From contig NZ_CM001377.1 in NCBI RefSeq assembly GCF_000237825.1, positions 1,054,001 to 1,118,000 of the forward strand: a DNA stretch of 64,000 nucleotides, in the 5' to 3' direction. The notes below the pieces were generated by a model. The model ran no database searches. It was not told the DNA's origin and worked only from the letters and a program-made list of their open reading frames with translations. This document shows, one piece after another, positions 18,327-26,134 of the stretch. Both the position numbers and the translations under genes were made by a program. The DNA is from Thermanaerovibrio velox DSM 12556 (GTDB taxonomy: Bacteria > Synergistota > Synergistia > Synergistales > Synergistaceae). The number at the start of each line of letters is the position of its first letter. The stretch's first letter is position 1.

Positions 18327-19883
18327 ATGACTGAACTATCATCAGAGAGGTTCGCCCTCATATCGGTTTACGACAAGACCAACATAGAACACTTGGCAAG
18401 GACGCTTATAAACAGCGGGTACAGGTTGGTATCCAGCTCTGGTACCATGCGGTTCCTGCAAGGGTTAGGGCTGGATGTTTTAAGCGTTGAAGACATAACC
18501 CGATACCCCCACATGCTCGGTGGAAGGGTTAAAACGATACACCCGAAGATAGCGGGGGGGATACTCTTCAGAAGGGACCACCCATCAGACCAGGATGAAG
18601 TTAACCTTCATGGAATTCCCCCCATAGATGTGGTGGTTTGCAACCTGTACCCTTTCGAAGAGACCCTTAAATCCGGGGCATCCCTGGATGAGCTGATAGA
18701 GCAGATAGACATCGGCGGTGTAACCCTACTCAGGGCAGCGGCTAAGAACTACAAACACGTTACGGTTTTATGTGATCCAGAGGACTACATTGAGGCAGCA
18801 GAGGAGATAAAAGAGAAGGGCGAGGTATCCTTGAAGTCCCGAGAGAGATATGCGGTAAAAGCGCTCTGTCTAACCGCACAGTATGACGCCACGATCTCAC
18901 TGGCCCTGTCCCAGCGTTTAGGCTTGGACTCCCCAATGATGACCGGGATATCCAGGCTGGCGGTACCCCTAGTTAAGACGAGGGATCTTCGATACGGGGA
19001 AAACCCCTATCAAAGGGCTTCCCTATGGTTAAAGGCCACGGGGGAACAGCCATTTCAGGTCACGGGCGGCAAAGAGCTGTCTTACAACAACATACTTGAC
19101 GCTGATGCAGCCCTAAGGGGGATCAGCATGCTGAAGGGGCTTTGTGCGTGTGTGATAATAAAACACAACAACCCCTGCGGTGCTGCCATAGGGAAAACCC
19201 TACTCCAGGCATTTGAAGGGGCAGTATCTTGTGACCCCGTATCCGCTTTTGGCGGCATCGTGGGTTTCACGGAACCGGTCGACAAGGAAACCGCCGAGGC
19301 ACTGTCCAACCGGTTCTTCGAGGTCGTGATAGCCCCGGGCTTTGATGAAGAGGCCGCAAACGTTCTGTTGGAGCGAAGGAAGGGGCTGCGGTTGATCACC
19401 GTAAATCTGGGATGGGAGCGATGGGACAGTAACCCACTTCTAAGGGATACATCCATTGGGACTTTAGTTCAGGAGGATCCGATACCCACCCCACCGGAGA
19501 AAAACGCCGGCACCTGGTATGGAGTACCAAGGGATGACCTTTGGGAAGACATGGCTTTCGCGTGGCGCTGTGCAGCCCTAGCCAAGAGCAACGCCATAGC
19601 GGTGGTGAAAGACGGACGCCTCATCGGTATAGGTGCAGGGTTCACCAACAGGGTTGACGCCGCTAGGTTCGCCCTGACCAGATCGGGGAACTCATCTCGT
19701 GGAGCCGTAATGGCCTCGGACGCCTTCTTCCCATTCCCGGACACGGTAGAGGTGGCTCATTCTCACGGCATAGCCGCCATAATCCAACCTGGCGGTTCCG
19801 TGCGAGATCAGGAGGTTATATCCAAGGCTTTAGAGCTGGGCATACCCATGTTCGTAGGGGGACATCGGACGTTCAGGCACTAA
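18327..19883 (+). CDS. purH: PurH, AICAR transformylase / IMP cyclohydrolase
   Basis: Bifunctional enzyme for the last two steps to IMP; 518 residues. The N-terminal MGS-like cyclohydrolase domain begins RFALISVYDKTNIE. The transformylase domain carries RYGENPYQRASLW and KHNNPCGAA (catalytic Lys-His). The ATG at 18327 has GGAGGTGG upstream, so the earlier ATG at 18312, which precedes this site, is rejected. A 103-base gap follows before purD. Confidence 0.96.
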   Translation: MTELSSERFALISVYDKTNIEHLARTLINSGYRLVSSSGTMRFLQGLGLDVLSVEDITRYPHMLGGRVKTIHPKIAGGILFRRDHPSDQDEVNLHGIPPIDVVVCNLYPFEETLKSGASLDELIEQIDIGGVTLLRAAAKNYKHVTVLCDPEDYIEAAEEIKEKGEVSLKSRERYAVKALCLTAQYDATISLALSQRLGLDSPMMTGISRLAVPLVKTRDLRYGENPYQRASLWLKATGEQPFQVTGGKELSYNNILDADAALRGISMLKGLCACVIIKHNNPCGAAIGKTLLQAFEGAVSCDPVSAFGGIVGFTEPVDKETAEALSNRFFEVVIAPGFDEEAANVLLERRKGLRLITVNLGWERWDSNPLLRDTSIGTLVQEDPIPTPPEKNAGTWYGVPRDDLWEDMAFAWRCAALAKSNAIAVVKDGRLIGIGAGFTNRVDAARFALTRSGNSSRGAVMASDAFFPFPDTVEVAHSHGIAAIIQPGGSVRDQEVISKALELGIPMFVGGHRTFRH

Positions 19884-19986
19884 GATCAGGCAGTCTACGC
19901 ATTGAGGTCCCCTCAATAAACAAACCAGTTTCTTGGGATCCGGCTATGTTAAGCAATGAAATACACGATGAGGGAGGGGAAGACAA

Positions 19987-21276
19987 TTGAGGGTAATGGT
20001 CCTTGGATCCGGCGGCAGGGAACACGCCATAGCCTGGGCGCTATCAAGATCTCCCATTGGGGCAGAGGTAATAGTTGCCCCTGGTAACGGCGGCACGATT
20101 GGTTCCTTTGGTTCCGCGGAGTTGGACGTTTGCGATGCCTCATCGGTCTTAAAATCAGCGAAAGAACTTGGGATAGACCTGGTCATCCCAGGTCCGGAAG
20201 CTCCCCTTGTGGCCGGGGTGGCAGACCGGCTGATGGATCAGGGCATACTGGTGCTGGGACCGGAAAAGAAGGGAGCCATGCTAGAGGGCAGCAAGGCTTT
20301 CGCTAAATCCTTCATGGAAGAGAATGGAATACTAACCTCCCCCTTCGACGTATGCGGTGATTTAAAATCTTGCAAGGCCGCCCTTGAGTCTAGAACTCCC
20401 CCTTACGTGATAAAAGCCGATGGCCTTGCGTCGGGCAAGGGTGTTCTAATAACCTCGGACGTTGACGAGGCTGCTGACTACTGCAGCAAAATGTTGGATG
20501 GGCAGTTGTTCGGCGACGCGGGACGTAGGGTGGTCATAGAGAATCACCTTAACGGCTTTGAGATCACCGCCCTCGCGCTGCTGGACGGCAGCGACGGAGC
20601 CCTGTTGCCCCTAAGCCACGACTATAAGCGGGCTTTAGACGGGGACAGAGGCCCCAACACCGGGGGGATGGGAGCTTACGCCCCTGTACCCTGGGACTCG
20701 GAAGAGCTTAGGGAACGGATAAGAGAAGAGGTGTTAACACCCACCATAAACGGCCTTCGCAAGAGAGGGATAACATATCGCGGCATCCTTTACATGGGGC
20801 TTATGATTGACCCAGAAGGTAAGATATGGGTCCTTGAGTACAACGTCCGCATGGGGGACCCGGAAACCCAAGCCATAATGCCCATCATAGGCGATGACTG
20901 GCTTAAGCTTTGCCATGGCGCCGCCAACGGAGAGCTTCAGGTGAAAGACATACAAACCAACGGGAAAAGCGCTCTTGGGATAGTTCTTGCCTCCGAAGGA
21001 TACCCCTTCTCGCCCAGGGTTGGACATCCCATAGAGGGCACATGGCCGTTCGACGACGGATCATCCCTGGTATTCCACTCAGGAACCGCGCTGGTAAACG
21101 GCAAGCTGGTGAGCTCGGGAGGACGGGTTCTCACCGTGGTAGGGATCGGAGACTCAATTGAAACCGCCAGGATAAACGCATATAAACGGATGGCCTCTGT
21201 TGCTCTTCCCGGTGGGTTCCACAGGGGAGATATTGGGAGTCCCACGACGGAGGTTGGGGGATCTCCAAGGTCATGA
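19987..21276 (+). CDS. purD: PurD, GAR synthetase
   Basis: Phosphoribosylamine-glycine ligase, ATP-grasp family, 429 residues. The TTG at 19987 gives RVMVLGSGGREHAIAWAL, which aligns with the usual KVLVIGSGGREHA start and has GAGGGAGGGG upstream. An ATG three codons later would clip the first strand. Further motifs: VIKADGLASGKGV, GDRGPNTGGMGAYAP and LEYNVRMGDPETQ. The upstream gap (19884-19986) holds a small hairpin ATTGAGG-TCC-CCTCAAT at 19901-19917 with no T tract. Confidence 0.96.
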   Translation: MRVMVLGSGGREHAIAWALSRSPIGAEVIVAPGNGGTIGSFGSAELDVCDASSVLKSAKELGIDLVIPGPEAPLVAGVADRLMDQGILVLGPEKKGAMLEGSKAFAKSFMEENGILTSPFDVCGDLKSCKAALESRTPPYVIKADGLASGKGVLITSDVDEAADYCSKMLDGQLFGDAGRRVVIENHLNGFEITALALLDGSDGALLPLSHDYKRALDGDRGPNTGGMGAYAPVPWDSEELRERIREEVLTPTINGLRKRGITYRGILYMGLMIDPEGKIWVLEYNVRMGDPETQAIMPIIGDDWLKLCHGAANGELQVKDIQTNGKSALGIVLASEGYPFSPRVGHPIEGTWPFDDGSSLVFHSGTALVNGKLVSSGGRVLTVVGIGDSIETARINAYKRMASVALPGGFHRGDIGSPTTEVGGSPRS

Positions 21277-21343
21277 CCGGGAGCGATGGAATTAGTAAAA
21301 GCCGACCAACGATAATTTATACAGCCTAAGGAGGGGTAACTAC

Positions 21344-21856
21344 ATGCCAGATGTGCTGATAATCCTAGGATCCCCATCGGATGCGGAACACGCTAGGAAG
21401 TGCGGGGATGCTCTCGCTGAATTGGGCATATCGTTTGAAGCTGCTGTGGCCTCCGCTCACAGAACGCCAGATAGGGTGGCTCACATGGCATCAAGGGCTT
21501 CCGAGCTGGGTTTTAAGGTGATAATTGCAATGGCGGGGCTATCTGCCGCGCTGCCCGGGAGCGTTGCAGCCCACACGGACCTGCCGGTCATAGGAGTCCC
21601 CTTGAGCGGCGGGGTCATGGGCGGTTTGGACGCCCTTCTATCCGTAGCCCAAATGCCTCCCGGGGTGCCAGTAGCATCGGTGGGCGTCGATGGGGCAAGA
21701 AACGCCGCCATTTTAGCTGCGCGAATACTGGCGTTGAGCAACCCCGAAGTTCGCAGTGCGTTAGAGGCGATGAAAGCGGACAATGCCCGCAAAGCGGTCG
21801 ACGGGACCAATAAACTGGCTTCCATCGGGTTGCCGACCTACCGAGGGGATTTATGA
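21344..21856 (+). CDS. purE: PurE, phosphoribosylaminoimidazole carboxylase catalytic subunit
   Basis: 170 residues, starting PDVLIILGSPSDAEHARKC with the conserved SAHRTPDR near residue 42 and the glycine-rich GLSAALPG. The family comes in two forms: class I converts N5-CAIR made by PurK, and class II carboxylates AIR directly. No purK is in the window, so the class cannot be decided here. RBS AAGGAGG about 8 bases upstream of ATG 21344. Its stop overlaps the next gene by four bases. Confidence 0.95.
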   Translation: MPDVLIILGSPSDAEHARKCGDALAELGISFEAAVASAHRTPDRVAHMASRASELGFKVIIAMAGLSAALPGSVAAHTDLPVIGVPLSGGVMGGLDALLSVAQMPPGVPVASVGVDGARNAAILAARILALSNPEVRSALEAMKADNARKAVDGTNKLASIGLPTYRGDL

Positions 21857-22830
21857 ACAAGCGGGAACAAGAGCTATCCCGGGATGTCCCATGGAACTCC
21901 TTCTCCGCGTCGCTCAGGTCAAGACATGGAGAAAGGGTTTGGAAGATATGCATCGACGGAGGATTTGGGTGTCCTCACAGGACCTCCCTAACCTCCGGAG
22001 GGTGCGTTTTCTGCGATCCACAAGGAGGGGGAGACGGTTCATTCCTCCAGGGGATAGGGATCGAAGAACAGTGCAGGATAAAGTCTAGCAAGCTTTTGGC
22101 AAGGGGTATATCCAAAACGATACTCTACTTTCAAAGCTACAGCTGCACCAACGTATCAATGGTAAGGTTATCCGACACGGTGGCAAGGGCCTTGGCCACC
22201 GCTGAAAGATCGGGGATACAGGTGGTAGGGCTTGCCTTCGGGGTGAGACCAGATCAACTTCCCGATGCCTTCGCATCTATGCTGAAGGATTGGGCCGCCA
22301 GTGGGCTTGAGGTTTGGGCAGAGGTTGGGGTGCAGGTGCTGGACGATTCAATGTTGAAGTGGCTAAATCGTGGACATGACTCACAAAGCGCCATAAGGGC
22401 CATAGAAACCCTTTCCAAATTAGATGGTGTAATGTCCTGCGCACACCTGATAGGGGGTATACCCGAAGAAGCCCCGCTGCGAATGGCAATGGATGCGGAG
22501 CGGATATGCATGGCAGGAGCCCTTGGAATTAAGTTTCACCCCCTGCATATCCTAAGGAATACAGAACTTCACAAGCGTTTTTCCGCAGGGCTGTTTTCAC
22601 CCCCCTCCATGGAATACTACATGGAATCCCTGGTAGAAGCGCTAAGGAGGACCCCACCCCACGTGGAGGTTCAGCGGCTTACCGCAGACGCATCTCCGGA
22701 GCAGCTGATCTCCCCATCGTGGTTGCTCAGAAAAGGTGACTTTATCAGAGATCTCGAGGCCCGAATGAGATCTTCCGGGGCCCGGCAGGGAGATCTGTGG
22801 CGCGGCAATTCATCAAAAAGCAGCCAATAA
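21853..22830 (+). CDS. TIGR01212/YhcC-type radical SAM protein
   Basis: 325 residues. The cysteines CPHRTSLTSGGCVFC (C-x10-C-x2-C) form the atypical cluster motif of the YhcC family, followed by ISKTILYFQSYSCTNVS and HLIGGIPEEAP. Some relatives are tRNA-modifying or heme-pathway proteins, but the exact reaction here is not known. It is coupled to purE by an ATGA overlap, so it is transcribed as the last gene of the purine cluster. Whether that has meaning for function is unclear. Confidence 0.85.
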   Translation: MNKREQELSRDVPWNSFSASLRSRHGERVWKICIDGGFGCPHRTSLTSGGCVFCDPQGGGDGSFLQGIGIEEQCRIKSSKLLARGISKTILYFQSYSCTNVSMVRLSDTVARALATAERSGIQVVGLAFGVRPDQLPDAFASMLKDWAASGLEVWAEVGVQVLDDSMLKWLNRGHDSQSAIRAIETLSKLDGVMSCAHLIGGIPEEAPLRMAMDAERICMAGALGIKFHPLHILRNTELHKRFSAGLFSPPSMEYYMESLVEALRRTPPHVEVQRLTADASPEQLISPSWLLRKGDFIRDLEARMRSSGARQGDLWRGNSSKSSQ

Positions 22831-22834
22831 TTCA

Positions 22835-22888
22835 AATATAATAATTAAAGGGGTGCATGACGAAGCTGATATTTGCCATGCACCCCTT
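22835..22888 (-). terminator. terminator of argG, possibly bidirectional
   Basis: A perfect 12-pair stem (22848-22859 with 22877-22888, AAGGGGTGCATG core, 17-base loop). On the minus strand it is followed by TTTAATTATTATATTTG, so it best serves argG, but it also lies at the end of the plus-strand purine cluster. Confidence 0.85.
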
Positions 22889-22900
22889 GGTTGAGGCGAT

Positions 22901-24136
22901 TTACTCCATGCCTATCACCTTTGATGCCTCACAACATGCCTTTTTCCCATGCAGCTGGCTCCAGGTTTTGATCGGCAGGCTCCAGACGGTTATGAATCCA
23001 ACCGCTGCCTTGTGATCGAACTTGTCCCCGTGGGAATAGGTCGCCAAGTCCTCCCGGTAGAGGGAGTTTTCGGACTTCATCCCCACCACGGTAGCCTGGC
23101 CCTTGTAAAGCCTTACCCTTACAACCCCGCTCACCACTTCCTGGGTCTTATCAATGAAGGCATCCAAGGCCTCCCGCAGTGGAGAAAACCAGTAACCCTC
23201 ATAGGCAAGCTCGGCGTACTTCACCTCGAGTTCCTTCTTGGTCTTTAGAACCTCCTTGCTCAACGTCATGCTCTCCAGTGCCTTGTGAGCCCCTATGAGC
23301 GTAACCGCCGCAGGACACTCGTAGACCTCCCGACTCTTAAAGCCCACCAACCTGTCCTCAATCATGTCCACCCTTCCGACCCCGGCCTTGCCGGCTATTT
23401 GGTTCAGCATCTCTATGAGCGCCACCCCTGACATGACCTTGCCGTTTAAGGAGACAGGTATCCCCTTCTCAAAGCCTATCTCTATCACCACCGGCTCATC
23501 CATAGCCTCCCATGGATCTACCGTCAGGGTGAAAGCGTCACTCGGGGCCTCTGCCCACGGATCCTCCAATATCCCACACTCGGTAGATCTGCCCCAAAGG
23601 TTCTCATCTATGCTGTAGGGACTCGCCTTCGTAACCGGTACGGGGATGCCATGCTTCTCCGCATACTCTATCTCCTCATCCCTGCTAAAGTGCCAATCCC
23701 TTACGGGGGCCTCAACGGTTATATCTGGATTAAGCGCCTTGGCGCAAACTTCTATCCTCACCTGATCCTGCCCCTTGCCGGTGCATCCATGAGCTATAGC
23801 AACTGCCCCCTCCTCCTTGGCCACCCTTACCAGGTGGTTAGCTATCAAAGGCCTGGAAAGTGCAGAGTTAAGCGGGTAAGTGCCTTGGTACATCGCGTTA
23901 GCCTTAAGGGACTTCCAAACGTAGTCCTCCACAAACTCCTCCCTGAGATCGGTGATGTATGCCTTTGAAGCCCCGGACATCATCGCCTTTTCCTTTGTGG
24001 CCTTGAGATCTATCTGCTGGCCAACGTCGGCGGTAAAGGTTATCACATCATACCCCTGCTCCTTAAGCCAAGGTATGGCCACCGAAGTATCCAGACCACC
24101 GCTGTAAGCTAGCACCAATTTCCCCTTATAAGTCAT
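22901..24136 (-). CDS. argG: ArgG, argininosuccinate synthase
   Basis: 411 residues. It condenses citrulline and aspartate with ATP in arginine synthesis. The PP-loop LVLAYSGGLDTSV is at the N-terminus, followed by GCTGKGQDQVRIE and YSIDENLWGRSTECG. The ATG at 24136 has AAGGAGG eight bases upstream. An ATG two codons earlier sits too close to that site. The gene is preceded by a T-box leader with a terminator, so transcription elongation is controlled by an uncharged tRNA. argH is not in the window. Confidence 0.97.
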   Translation of the reverse strand: MTYKGKLVLAYSGGLDTSVAIPWLKEQGYDVITFTADVGQQIDLKATKEKAMMSGASKAYITDLREEFVEDYVWKSLKANAMYQGTYPLNSALSRPLIANHLVRVAKEEGAVAIAHGCTGKGQDQVRIEVCAKALNPDITVEAPVRDWHFSRDEEIEYAEKHGIPVPVTKASPYSIDENLWGRSTECGILEDPWAEAPSDAFTLTVDPWEAMDEPVVIEIGFEKGIPVSLNGKVMSGVALIEMLNQIAGKAGVGRVDMIEDRLVGFKSREVYECPAAVTLIGAHKALESMTLSKEVLKTKKELEVKYAELAYEGYWFSPLREALDAFIDKTQEVVSGVVRVRLYKGQATVVGMKSENSLYREDLATYSHGDKFDHKAAVGFITVWSLPIKTWSQLHGKKACCEASKVIGME

Positions 24137-24169
24137 CTTCATATCCTCCTTGAATTTTTTATTTTTGCT

Positions 24170-24211
24170 TAAAAAATAAGGCAGCCCGTCCACCTTGGGA
24201 CGGGCTGCCTT
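24170..24211 (-). terminator. regulated terminator of the argG T-box leader
   Basis: Minus strand: a 14-pair stem (24178-24191 with 24198-24211, GGCAGCCCGTCC core) followed by TTATTTTTT, 35 bases before argG. It directly follows the T-box sequence and would be replaced by the antiterminator when uncharged tRNA binds. Confidence 0.92.
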
Positions 24212-24436
24212 GCCCGCGGTACCACCCAAATTGCCGCCCCTGCGACGGCCACCTCTCCCCCCGCGAGGGTCACTCACGAGGGTCCTCCCTACTTGGCAGG
24301 TAAATCGCCTTTCTTCGGGAAGGAGCTCAGGGGCACGAGGATATCCTGGCTAGGACGAGGGGCGCTCTCAGCCGGTGACGCCCCCTCTCTGTCGACCGCC
24401 ACGGGTCCACTCCCCTTCATCGCCCTTATAGAGCGC
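24170..24436 (-). promoter_or_regulatory. T-box leader controlling argG
   Basis: The T-box core GGGTGGTACCGCGG is at 24214-24227 on the minus strand, followed by the terminator. Upstream, a stem I can be drawn: base strands GAAGGGG (24418-24412) and CTCCTTC (24325-24319), and a distal hairpin GAGGGGGCG/CGCCCCTC with a TGAGAG-containing loop, as usual in T-boxes. The specifier codon could not be fixed by eye. An AGG (Arg) and an ATC (Ile) both occur in the loop region near 24340-24346. Context favours arginine. Transcription starts about 100 bases before stem I, so the leader is longer than the T-box itself. Confidence 0.9.
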
Positions 24437-24487
24437 ACGAAGGAAAAGGGATCCGCTTCGTCGTCGCAAGAAGACCTTCAGCGCCAC
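24368..24487 (-). CDS. candidate arginine-rich leader peptide in the argG leader, 39 aa
   Basis: GTG at 24487 with AGGAGG eight bases upstream opens a 39-codon frame ending at TGA 24368. Seven of the 39 residues are arginine, including three consecutive CGA codons at 24458-24466 (codons 8-10). The second half of the frame overlaps the 5' strand and the distal loop of T-box stem I. Layout resembles amino-acid attenuation leader peptides. This is an inference: no homologue is known to me, and the frame could be fortuitous despite the good ribosome binding site. Confidence 0.45.
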   Translation of the reverse strand: MALKVFLRRRSGSLFLRALYKGDEGEWTRGGRQRGGVTG

Positions 24488-24542
24488 CGGGAACACCTCC
24501 TAACCTAAACTCTAACTCAGCCCCAAAAAGCTATTGAGAAGG

Positions 24543-24570
24543 ATTATATACCAGATTCCATAAAAGTCAA
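24543..24570 (-). promoter_or_regulatory. promoter of the argG leader
   Basis: Minus strand: -35 TTGACT (24565-24570), 16-base spacer, -10 TATAAT (24543-24548). It begins 19 bases after the surE stop. Start of transcription expected near 24535. Confidence 0.85.
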
Positions 24571-24588
24571 GCGGCAATGGGGAAGACA

Positions 24589-25378
24589 TCATGCTCTTTT
24601 GAGCAGGGCATCAACACCCTTGGACCGCATGGCCTCCAACGTATCGTAATGCGTCATATCCATGTGCACCGGCGTAATGGAAGCGTAACCGTTGGCCACC
24701 GCCCACACGTCGGTCCCCTCCTCCATGTGATCCTCCGGCACCCCTCCCATCCAGTAACAGTCCCTTCCATGGGGGTCTTTGAACTTCGTTACCTTATCCC
24801 TATAAAGCCTAGTGCCCTTGCGGGTGGGAAGTATACCCTTTAAGCCCCGAATAGGAACGTTGGGAACGTTTATGTTGTACAGGACCCCATTGGGAATCTG
24901 ATTTTCCTTGAACCAGTCCAGGAAGGCCATCACTACCGCTGCGGCGGTGCTGTAATGGGCCGCCGGATCAGAGTTTCTGCAGGCTAGGGATACCGCGATG
25001 GCATGGTATCCCAAAATCACGCCCCTCCATCGCGGCGGAGACCGTACCAGAATAAGTCAAATCATCTCCAAGGTTCGGACCACGATTTATACCGGAAAGC
25101 ACCATGGTGACGTCCTTCGCCAGCTCTTCGGTCCCTATGACAACACAGTCCGACGGGGTCCCGTCACAAGCATAGGCGGGCATCATGGGGGGGAACACAC
25201 CGGGTTCGAGATGCCAGACCCTCAACGGACGATTAAGGGTTATGGCATGCCCTATGCTGCTCCTCTCCCTATCCGGGGCCACCACCACAGCAGGTATCCC
25301 CCTGTCTGCCAGGACCTTCGCCATGATCTGAATTCCGGGAGCCAATATGCCATCATCATTGGAGACCAGTACTTTCAT
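24589..25378 (-). CDS. surE: SurE, 5'/3'-nucleotidase (frameshifted here)
   Basis: Metal-dependent nucleotidase of the SurE survival-protein family. The N-terminal SNDDG metal site, CDGTPSDCV and SGINRGPNLGDDLTYSGTVSAAMEG are in the first frame (25378 to about 25025). The family continuation VILGYHAIAVSLA then lies in the next frame, which runs to 24589. The break is at a run of four G (25022-25025, minus strand). Three G would give an intact protein of about 262 residues. ATG at 25378 follows AGGAG by 11 bases. Last gene of the helicase-to-surE run. Confidence 0.9.
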
Positions 25379-25449
25379 TAACAAATCCACTCCTAAGCGG
25401 CCTCAGGCCATCTAAAATTAAAACAAACTACTCCCCATGCCCAATGTCA

Positions 25450-26061
25450 TTAAAGCACTATGGAGGCTAAGAACATGACCACCGGGCTCATTATCCTTGG
25501 AAGGATTCCAGTCATCACCAGAACCAGTATCACCAGAACCCCGTACCTCTCTAACCAAAAGTACGAATTAAGCCATCTAGTAGGCATAAGGAGATAAAGT
25601 ATCTTCGATCCATCCAAGGGGGGTATCGGGAACAGGTTGAACACCCCAAGACCTAGGTTTATGAAGACCATAAGAAGCATCAGCTCCCGAAGGGCGAAGT
25701 TGGATAGGAAAAAACCGGGCATGAGCCTTATCATCAACCCAACCACAAAAGCGGTGAGGAAGTTGCCCATCGATCCAGCAAGCGAGACCAACACCATGTC
25801 CCTTGAGGGATTCTTGAAGTACCTGGCATCCACTGGCACCGGCTTCGCCCAACCAAAGCGAAATATCAGCAACATGATTGCCCCCACAGGATCCAAATGA
25901 TGAAGGGGGTTAAGGGAGAGTCGGCCGGAAAGCTTTGGCGTTGGATCCCCCAAAAGGTAGGCCACGTAACCATGGCAAAACTCATGAAACGTTATAGCCC
26001 ACAAAACCGCGGGTATGCTAAGGAGAATCTCCGCAAGCCTAAAGGAAAAATCGGGGAACAA
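25450..26061 (-). CDS. site-2 protease family membrane metalloprotease (M50)
   Basis: 203 residues, four to six hydrophobic segments. Zinc motif HEFCH (HExxH) near residue 26, RLSLNPLHHLDPVGAIML, and the third-ligand segment NLFPIPPLDGSKIL near 145. This is the short, PDZ-less M50 group (YwhC/YdcA-like), not RseP. The substrate is unknown. The start is TTG at 26061 with GGAGGT nine bases upstream. It lies between the tRNA nucleotidyltransferase and surE on the same strand. Confidence 0.88.
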   Translation of the reverse strand: MFPDFSFRLAEILLSIPAVLWAITFHEFCHGYVAYLLGDPTPKLSGRLSLNPLHHLDPVGAIMLLIFRFGWAKPVPVDARYFKNPSRDMVLVSLAGSMGNFLTAFVVGLMIRLMPGFFLSNFALRELMLLMVFINLGLGVFNLFPIPPLDGSKILYLLMPTRWLNSYFWLERYGVLVILVLVMTGILPRIMSPVVMFLASIVL

Positions 26062-26134
26062 TCTATATCTACCTCCAACGGCATCTAAAATTTAGTTTCA
26101 AATAGCAAATTCAAAATTATCAAAGGACATACTT

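Noticed and set aside
24293-24508. 71-codon plus-strand frame in the argG leader
   Set aside because: It is antisense to the T-box leader and has no supporting start site or similarity.
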